Source: Actinomycetospora straminea (lineage in GTDB: Bacteria; Actinomycetota; Actinomycetes; Mycobacteriales; Pseudonocardiaceae). From it: a stretch of 35,639 nucleotides of DNA. The notes beneath the pieces are model-generated. The model ran no database searches and had not been told where the DNA came from. It saw only the letters and a list, made by a program, of their open reading frames with translations. Below, piece by piece: positions 30,366 through 35,639 of the stretch (position 1 is the stretch's first letter; each line of letters begins with the position of its first letter). The translations under genes were made by a program, and so were the position numbers. The DNA lies in NCBI RefSeq assembly GCF_028737255.1, contig NZ_JAQZAN010000036.1:1-35639 (forward strand), given 5' to 3'.

Positions 30366-32529
30366 GCCCGGGGCGCCCCTCGACGCCGACGGTCTCGACG
30401 ACCCCGTCGACGCGCTCGCCGCGGCCTGGGCCGCCGAGGTCGAGGGGACCAGCTACGTCCCGATGGCCGCCGACGAGCTGCAGGCGCACCTGCGCGCGCT
30501 CGCCGGGCTCGTCGTCGACGGCGTGCTGGCCGACCCGCCGCGGCCCGAGGTCGGCGCCGAGGTCGGCCGGCGCCTCGTCGCCGCCCACTTCACGGGCCCG
30601 GCGACCCTCGAGCGCACCGTGCTGCTGCTGGCCCGACGGCTGCCCGCGGTGTGGGGCGACGCGGTCCTGCCCGCCGTGCAGTCGCTCACCGGCACGCTCG
30701 CCGCCGGCTACGCCGAGGCGCTGCGCGACCGCACGCTCGACGAGCAGGAGGCGATACGGCGCGCCGTGCTCGCCGCGCGTCACCACACCGAGAAGGCCCT
30801 GCACGCGAGCGAGGCCCGGTTCCGCGCGATGTTCCACGAGGCCGCGATCGGCATCGGGCTCGGCGACATGGAGGGCCGGATCCTCGAGGTCAACCCGGCC
30901 ATGACGCGCATGTTCGGGCACACCGCCGACGACTTCCGGCGTCTCACCGTCGGTGACCTCACCCACCCCGACGACGCACCCTCGGTGTGGCGGCTCTACG
31001 AGCGCCTGCTGCGCGGGGAGATCGACAACTTCCGCCTCGAGAAGCGCTTCTTCCGGCGCACGGGCGAGGAGATCATCGGGCACCTGACGCTGTCGCTGGT
31101 GCGCGACGGGGAGGGCCGCCCCGCCTACCAGCTCGCGATGCTCGAGGACGCCACCGAACGCCACCGCCTCCAGGAGCACCTGGCCTACCAGGCCTACCAC
31201 GATCCGCTGACCACGCTGGCCAACCGCACGCGGTTCACCGAGCGCCTCGAACACGTCTTCGCCGAGGCCGGGCCGGACACGGATCGCCGGGTCGGTGTCT
31301 GCTTCCTCGACCTCGACGGCTTCAAGACCATCAACGACAGCCTCGGGCACGGCGTCGGCGACACCATGCTCCAGGAGGTGGCCCGCCGGCTCGCGGCGTG
31401 CGTCACCGACGGCGAGCTGGTCGCCCGCACCGGCGGCGACGAGTTCGTCGTGCTGGTCGAGGACTCCCACGGCGTCGACCGCCTCGTCGAGCTCGCCGAC
31501 CGGCTCCTCGCCGCCCTCGCGACGCCCCTGCGCCTGGCCGGGCAGGAGCTCGTGGTCGGCGCGAGCATCGGGGTCGTCGAGCAGGCGGTCACCGAGACCA
31601 CGGCGTCGGAGCTGATGCGCGCCGCGGACATCACGCTCTACACGGCGAAGAACGAGGGCCGCGGGCGCTGGGCCGTCCACGACCCCTCGCGCGACGAGGC
31701 CGAGACCGCGCGGTTCACGCTGTCGGCGGCGCTACCGTCGGCGGTGGCCCACGACGAGTTCTTCGTGCTCTACCAGCCGCTGGTGTCCCTCGCCGACCAG
31801 CGCGTCCGCGGCGTCGAGGCGCTCGTGCGCTGGCAGCACCCGCGGCTCGGCGTGCTCTCGCCGCAGCTGTTCATCGGGCCGGCCGAGGAGACCGGGATCA
31901 TCGTCGCGCTGGGCCGCCAGGTGCTCGAGCACGCCTGCCGCGACGCGCGCGCCTGGTACGAGGAGTTCGGCCCCGCCGCGCCGTTCGTCAGCGTCAACGT
32001 GGCGCCGCGCCAGCTCCAGGAGCCGGGCCTGGTCGCCGAGGTCGCCGCGCTGCTCGACCGCACCGGGCTGCCGTCGGACCGCCTGCAGGTCGAGCTCACC
32101 GAGCGGGCGCTCACCATCGACGAGGGCGCCCCGCTCAAGGCCCTCGACGGGCTGCGCGCCATGGGCGTGCGCATCGCCGTCGACGACTTCGGCACCGGCT
32201 ACTCCAACCTCTCCTACCTGCGCAAGCTCCCCCTCGACGTCATCAAGCTCGACGGCTCGTTCGGCGAGGGGCTGCGCGAGGAGGAGCTCTCCGACGAGGT
32301 GGACGAGCGGATCGTCGGCACCCTCGTGGCGCTCGGGCACGCCCTCGACCTCACCGTCACCGCCGAGGGCGTCGAGACCGCCGCCCAGGCCGCGCGGCTG
32401 CGCACCCTGGGCTGCGACGAGGGGCAGGGGTGGCTGTTCGCGCCCGCGCTGCCCTCGGCGGACATCGCCCGCATGCTGCGCCGGGGCACGCCCCTCGGCC
32501 CGCGCCCCGGCGACCTGCTCGGGGCGTGA
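30358..32529 (+). CDS. PAS-GGDEF-EAL cyclic-di-GMP signalling protein
   Basis: A 723-residue cytosolic protein. Residues 1-145 are a helical, unassigned sensory-like region. A PAS domain follows (about 150-275, FRAMFHEAAIGIGLGDMEGR and on). The GGDEF domain has an intact active motif at 359-363 (RTGGDEFVVL) and no RxxD inhibitory site at the usual place. The EAL domain has EAL at 487-489 (VEALVRWQHP), LTERAL, DDFGTG at 609-614, IKLDGSF and EGVET, so its metal ligands look complete. Synthesis, hydrolysis or both are possible. There are no transmembrane segments. GTG 30358 lies inside the end of the methyltransferase gene (8-bp overlap), so both are made from one mRNA. A hairpin follows the stop by 5 nt. 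Confidence 0.94.
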   Translation: MTEPGAPLDADGLDDPVDALAAAWAAEVEGTSYVPMAADELQAHLRALAGLVVDGVLADPPRPEVGAEVGRRLVAAHFTGPATLERTVLLLARRLPAVWGDAVLPAVQSLTGTLAAGYAEALRDRTLDEQEAIRRAVLAARHHTEKALHASEARFRAMFHEAAIGIGLGDMEGRILEVNPAMTRMFGHTADDFRRLTVGDLTHPDDAPSVWRLYERLLRGEIDNFRLEKRFFRRTGEEIIGHLTLSLVRDGEGRPAYQLAMLEDATERHRLQEHLAYQAYHDPLTTLANRTRFTERLEHVFAEAGPDTDRRVGVCFLDLDGFKTINDSLGHGVGDTMLQEVARRLAACVTDGELVARTGGDEFVVLVEDSHGVDRLVELADRLLAALATPLRLAGQELVVGASIGVVEQAVTETTASELMRAADITLYTAKNEGRGRWAVHDPSRDEAETARFTLSAALPSAVAHDEFFVLYQPLVSLADQRVRGVEALVRWQHPRLGVLSPQLFIGPAEETGIIVALGRQVLEHACRDARAWYEEFGPAAPFVSVNVAPRQLQEPGLVAEVAALLDRTGLPSDRLQVELTERALTIDEGAPLKALDGLRAMGVRIAVDDFGTGYSNLSYLRKLPLDVIKLDGSFGEGLREEELSDEVDERIVGTLVALGHALDLTVTAEGVETAAQAARLRTLGCDEGQGWLFAPALPSADIARMLRRGTPLGPRPGDLLGA

Positions 32530-32534
32530 CCCCA

Positions 32535-32552
32535 CGAGCGGATCTCCGCTCG
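32535..32552 (+). terminator. Terminator-like hairpin after the GGDEF-EAL gene
   Basis: CGAGCGG (32535-32541) and CCGCTCG (32546-32552) form a perfect 7-bp stem with loop ATCT, 5 nt after the stop codon. It separates this unit from the purF promoter. Confidence 0.6.
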
Positions 32553-32618
32553 CCACGCGGGGGACCGGCGTCACGGCGCGTCCGGCCCCGAGCCGCCCTA
32601 CGGACCCGGAGGGGCGCG

Positions 32619-32624
32619 TAGGCT
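32619..32624 (+). promoter_or_regulatory. Likely -10 element of purF
   Basis: TAGGCT, the same hexamer as for purB. A start about 7 nt downstream gives a leader of about 40 nt. Confidence 0.5.
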
Positions 32625-32657
32625 GGCCAGCGGCACGACTCGTGGCACACCGTCGAC

Positions 32658-32663
32658 AAGGAG
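32658..32663 (+). promoter_or_regulatory. Ribosome binding site deciding the purF start
   Basis: AAGGAG, 8 nt before the GTG at 32672. It favours that start over the GTG at 32642, which has no such site. Confidence 0.65.
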
Positions 32664-32671
32664 CCGTCCCG

Positions 32672-34342
32672 GTGGACCCAGCCGGAAACGATCCACGGCC
32701 CACGTCAACCACTTCCCCTCCTGATCCCCCTCCCGCGCCACCCGCGTTCGACGAGGGCCCCAAGGAGGAGTGCGGCGTCTTCGGCGTGTGGGCGCCCGGC
32801 GAGGAGGTCTCGAAGCTCACCTACTTCGGCCTCTTCGCGCTGCAGCACCGCGGCCAGGAGGCCGCCGGGATGGCGGTGAGCGACGGCCGGCAGATCGTGG
32901 TCTTCAAGGACCTCGGGCTGGTCAGCCAGGTCTTCGACGAGCAGTCGCTGTCCTCGCTGCGCGGCCACCTCGCCGTCGGCCACACCCGCTACTCCACGAC
33001 CGGCTCGCCGACGTGGGAGAACGCCCAGCCGACGTTCCGCACCACCGCGGCCGGCACGGGCCTCGCCCTCGGCCACAACGGCAACCTCGTCAACACCGCC
33101 GAGCTGGTCCGTCGCCGCGACGCGCCGGCGGTCGGCAACGGCCACGCCGGCGACGGCCACGCGAACGGCGCCGGCAACCGCCGTCCCCGCTCCGCCCTCG
33201 ACGGCGCGACCACCGACTCGGACGTCGTCACCAGCCTGCTCGCCGACTCCGCCGCCGACCTCGGGGTCGAGGAGGCGGCGCTGCGCCTGCTGCCCGACCT
33301 CCAGGGCGCCTTCAGCCTCGTGTTCTGCGACGAGACCACGCTCTACGCCGCCCGCGACCGCCACGGCGTCCGCCCGCTGGTGCTCGGCCGGCTCGACCGC
33401 GGCTGGGTCGCGGCCTCGGAGACCGCGGCGCTCGACATCGTCGGCGCGTCGTTCGTCCGCGAGGTGGAGCCCGGCGAGCTCATCGCCATCGACGCCGAGG
33501 GCCTGCGCAGCTCCCGCTTCGCCGCGCCGGAGCCCAAGGGGTGCATCTTCGAGTACGTCTACCTCGCCCGGCCCGACACGACGATCGCCGGCCGCGGGGT
33601 GCACTCCGCGCGCGTCGAGATCGGGCGCCGGCTCGCCGGGGAGCACCCGGCCGAGGCCGACCTCGTGATCCCGGTGCCCGAGTCGGGCACGCCCGCCGCG
33701 ATCGGCTACGCCGAGGCCTCGGGCATCCCCTACGGCCAGGGCCTGGTCAAGAACGCCTACGTGGGCCGGACGTTCATCCAGCCCTCGCAGACCATCCGCC
33801 AGCTGGGCATCCGGCTCAAGCTCAACCCGCTGCGCGAGATCATCCGGGGCAAGCGCCTCGTCGTCGTCGACGACTCGATCGTCCGCGGCAACACCCAGCG
33901 CTCGCTGGTGCGGATGCTGCGCGAGGCCGGCGCGGTCGAGGTGCACGTGCGGATCGCGAGCCCGCCGGTGCGCTGGCCCTGCTTCTACGGCATCGACTTC
34001 GCCTCGCGGGCCGAGCTCATCGCCAACGGTCTCGACGACGAGGGCGTGCGCCGCTCGGTCGGTGCCGACAGCCTGGGCTACATCTCGCAGGAAGGCCTCG
34101 TCGCGGCCACCGACCAGCCGCGCTCGCGGCTGTGCACGGCGTGCTTCTCCGGCGAGTATCCGATCGCGCTGCCAAAGGACGCGATGGTCGGCAAGCACCT
34201 GCTCGAGGACGTCACGGGCGCGAGCTGCGGCGACGGCGGGGACGCCGGCGGGCCGGTGGTGCACACCGGTCGGGTGAACGGGGCCGGGCTGTCGCTGGGC
34301 ACCCCGGGATACGGTGCCGAGGACGCCCTGAGCCGTCCCTGA
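32672..34342 (+). CDS. purF: Amidophosphoribosyltransferase
   Basis: Catalyses the first committed purine step: PRPP plus glutamine to 5-phosphoribosylamine. The 556-residue protein has a 33-residue Pro-rich leader that should be cut to expose the nucleophile Cys34 (EECGVFGVW), as in Bacillus-type enzymes. The glutaminase domain shows LQHRGQEAAGMAV, GHTRYSTTG and LALGHNGNLVN. A Gly/His/Asn-rich insert (GNGHAGDGHANGAGN) lies just after. The transferase domain has the PRPP loop VVVDDSIVRGNTQ. Cys residues in KGCIFEYVY, PCFYGIDF and LCTACFSGEYP fit the 4Fe-4S type. The insert and leader look disordered. purM follows after 46 bp. Confidence 0.97.
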   Translation: MDPAGNDPRPTSTTSPPDPPPAPPAFDEGPKEECGVFGVWAPGEEVSKLTYFGLFALQHRGQEAAGMAVSDGRQIVVFKDLGLVSQVFDEQSLSSLRGHLAVGHTRYSTTGSPTWENAQPTFRTTAAGTGLALGHNGNLVNTAELVRRRDAPAVGNGHAGDGHANGAGNRRPRSALDGATTDSDVVTSLLADSAADLGVEEAALRLLPDLQGAFSLVFCDETTLYAARDRHGVRPLVLGRLDRGWVAASETAALDIVGASFVREVEPGELIAIDAEGLRSSRFAAPEPKGCIFEYVYLARPDTTIAGRGVHSARVEIGRRLAGEHPAEADLVIPVPESGTPAAIGYAEASGIPYGQGLVKNAYVGRTFIQPSQTIRQLGIRLKLNPLREIIRGKRLVVVDDSIVRGNTQRSLVRMLREAGAVEVHVRIASPPVRWPCFYGIDFASRAELIANGLDDEGVRRSVGADSLGYISQEGLVAATDQPRSRLCTACFSGEYPIALPKDAMVGKHLLEDVTGASCGDGGDAGGPVVHTGRVNGAGLSLGTPGYGAEDALSRP

Positions 34343-34388
34343 CGGTCCCGCCCCGCCACCGACCCCGTCCCCGCGAGGAACCCCACCG

Positions 34389-35492
34389 ATGACCGACGCC
34401 TCCCCCGGGCACGACGGCCCGCACGCCAGCTACGCCGCGGCCGGGGTGGACGTGGAGGCCGGGGAGCGCGCGGTCGACCGGCTCAAGCCGCTCGCGAAGT
34501 CGACGTCGCGTCCCGAGGTGCTCGGCGGCATCGGCGGGTTCGCCGGGCTGTTCGCGCTGCGCACCGGCAAGTACCGCGAGCCGGTGCTGGCCGCGTCCAC
34601 CGACGGCGTCGGCACCAAGCTCGCCGTCGCGCAGGCCGCCGACCGGCACGACACCGTGGGCCGCGACCTCGTCGCGATGGTCGTCGACGACCTCGTGGTG
34701 TGCGGGGCCGAGCCGCTGTTCCTCCAGGACTACCTGGCGATCGGGAAGCTCGTCCCGGAGAAGGTCGAGAAGATCGTCTCGGGCGTCGCCGAAGGCTGCC
34801 GGCTCGCGGGCTGCGCCCTGCTCGGCGGGGAGACCGCCGAGCACCCCGGGGTCATGGAGCCCCACCACTACGACATCTCCGCCACCGGTGTCGGGGTCGT
34901 CGAGGCCGACGCCATGCTCGGGCCGGACCGCGTGCGCCCCGGCGACACCGTCGTCGCCATGGCGTCGTCGGGCCTGCACTCCAACGGCTACTCGCTCGCG
35001 CGCCAGGTGCTGCTCGAGATCGGGCGGATGTCGCTCGACGGCCACGTCGAGGAGTTCGGCCGGACGCTCGGCGACGAGCTCCTCGAGCCAACCCGCATCT
35101 ACGCCCGCGACTGCCTCGCCGTCGCCGCCGAGACCGACGTCCGCACGTTCGCACACGTCACCGGCGGAGGGCTGTGCGCCAACCTCGCCCGCGTCGTGCC
35201 GGCGGGTCTGACCGCAGAGCTCGACCGCACGACGTGGACCCCGGCGCCGGTGTTCAAGCTGATCGCCGCGCGGGGCCGCGTCACCCGCGAGGAGATGGAG
35301 CGGACCTTCAACATGGGCGTCGGCATGGTCGTGGTCCTGCCGCCCGAGGACGTCGACCGGGCCATGGCGGTGCTGACCGCCAAGCACGTGCCGTCCTGGG
35401 TGCTGGGGGAGGTCCGCGCGACGACGGACGCCGACGAGGCGCCCGCCGACGGCGGCCACGCGATCCTGCGCGGCGACCACCCGAGGTTCTGA
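34389..35492 (+). CDS. purM: AIR synthetase (phosphoribosylformylglycinamidine cyclo-ligase)
   Basis: Closes the imidazole ring, FGAM plus ATP to AIR, the fifth purine step. The 367-residue protein begins MTDASPGHDGPHASYAAAGV. It carries SYAAAGVDVEAGERAVDRLK, GGFAGLFAL, ASTDGVGTKLAVAQ, MVVDDLVVCGAEPLFLQDYL, GGETAEHPGVM, ASSGLHSNGYSLAR and TFNMGVGMVVVLP, all family signatures. ATG 34389 has GAGGAA about 9 nt upstream. With the 46-bp gap from purF and no terminator between, purF and purM are one operon, an arrangement common in actinobacteria. The stop is followed by the repeated element at the window edge. Confidence 0.97.
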   Translation: MTDASPGHDGPHASYAAAGVDVEAGERAVDRLKPLAKSTSRPEVLGGIGGFAGLFALRTGKYREPVLAASTDGVGTKLAVAQAADRHDTVGRDLVAMVVDDLVVCGAEPLFLQDYLAIGKLVPEKVEKIVSGVAEGCRLAGCALLGGETAEHPGVMEPHHYDISATGVGVVEADAMLGPDRVRPGDTVVAMASSGLHSNGYSLARQVLLEIGRMSLDGHVEEFGRTLGDELLEPTRIYARDCLAVAAETDVRTFAHVTGGGLCANLARVVPAGLTAELDRTTWTPAPVFKLIAARGRVTREEMERTFNMGVGMVVVLPPEDVDRAMAVLTAKHVPSWVLGEVRATTDADEAPADGGHAILRGDHPRF

Positions 35493-35499
35493 CCGGCGG

Positions 35500-35639
35500 C
35501 TGGTGCCGTCCCGGGTGGAGCGAGGGTCACCTTGGCTGCGTGGGAGGCAGCGGACGACGCCCTCGCTCGGTCACCCCGCCGTGCCTGGTGCCGTCCAGGG
35601 TGGAGCGAGGGTCACCTTGGCTGCGTGGGAGGCAGCGGA
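35500..35639. repeat. Direct repeat with 85-bp period after purM (continues past the window)
   Basis: A 55-bp unit at 35500-35554 recurs at 35585-35639 with one mismatch (35512 versus 35597). The 30 bp between contain CCCTCGCTC (35560-35568), the reverse complement of GAGCGAGGG inside the unit (35518-35526). Inside that large loop is a GCTGC/GCAGC stem (35535-35539 with 35547-35551). The window ends inside or at the end of the second unit. There is no open frame here. Confidence 0.85.

Noticed and set aside
35500..35639. CRISPR repeat-spacer at the right edge
   Set aside because: The unit is 55 bp with only 30 bp between and just two copies are visible, which does not fit CRISPR dimensions.

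Overview
The window is chromosomal DNA from a very GC-rich actinobacterium (by eye well over 70% GC, strong G/C at third codon positions, GTG starts more frequent than ATG). A mycobacterial-type class II aldolase, the DUF3151 neighbour of fba, and a pur gene order resembling that of Mycobacterium and Amycolatopsis point to Pseudonocardiaceae. A Pseudonocardia-like genus is my best guess, not proven. I see no rRNA, tRNA, insertion sequence, prophage or CRISPR.

Layout. 1-1250 (minus): the 5' part of an unknown Pro/Gly-repeat protein and a SigE-type sigma factor. 1471-4115 (plus): fba, DUF3151 and a FUSC-like membrane protein. 4149-5231 (minus): two hypotheticals. 5312-6911: purA and a UBP zinc-finger protein. 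6913-8127 (minus): a Tat-type lipoprotein phosphodiesterase. 8380-9648: purD. 9699-13653: two tandem paralogous cassettes, each a roughly 100-residue EspC-like protein plus a WXG-like protein ending in a lytic transglycosylase domain. 13741-15753: an aminotransferase and a voltage-gated-type K+ channel. 20204-15837 (minus): a four-gene unit (REC-SpoIIE phosphatase, CHASE3 histidine kinase, Rcp1-like response regulator, threonine aldolase). 20311-25016: purB, purC, a deacetylase-like protein, a minus-strand MBL-fold protein, purS and purQ. 25000-25509 (minus): a hypothetical. 25834-28236: purL. 28327-29013 (minus): an SGNH hydrolase. 29082-32529: an SCP_3 protein, a SAM methyltransferase and a PAS-GGDEF-EAL protein. 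32672-35492: purF and purM. 35493-35639: an 85-bp-period direct repeat running to the window edge.

How the genes work together. Nine purine genes (purF, D, M, L, Q, S, C, B, A) lie on the plus strand as separate transcription units with unrelated genes between them. Twelve genes here, five of them pur genes, have a TANNNT -10 hexamer 6-8 nt before the start codon, the hallmark of leaderless transcripts. This settles several start codons. By contrast purA, purF, purM and fba have Shine-Dalgarno sequences.

The most unusual content is the duplicated EspC-like/WXG-transglycosylase cassette pair. Both copies have the same promoter layout (CCCGAAC(C)GGCACC, 20 nt, TACCNT), suggesting co-regulated type VII-exported cell-wall enzymes. 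Non-coding elements also stand out: a 73-nt nested palindrome after purL, a dispersed hairpin repeat in two intergenic regions, a structured purA leader, and the repeat after purM.
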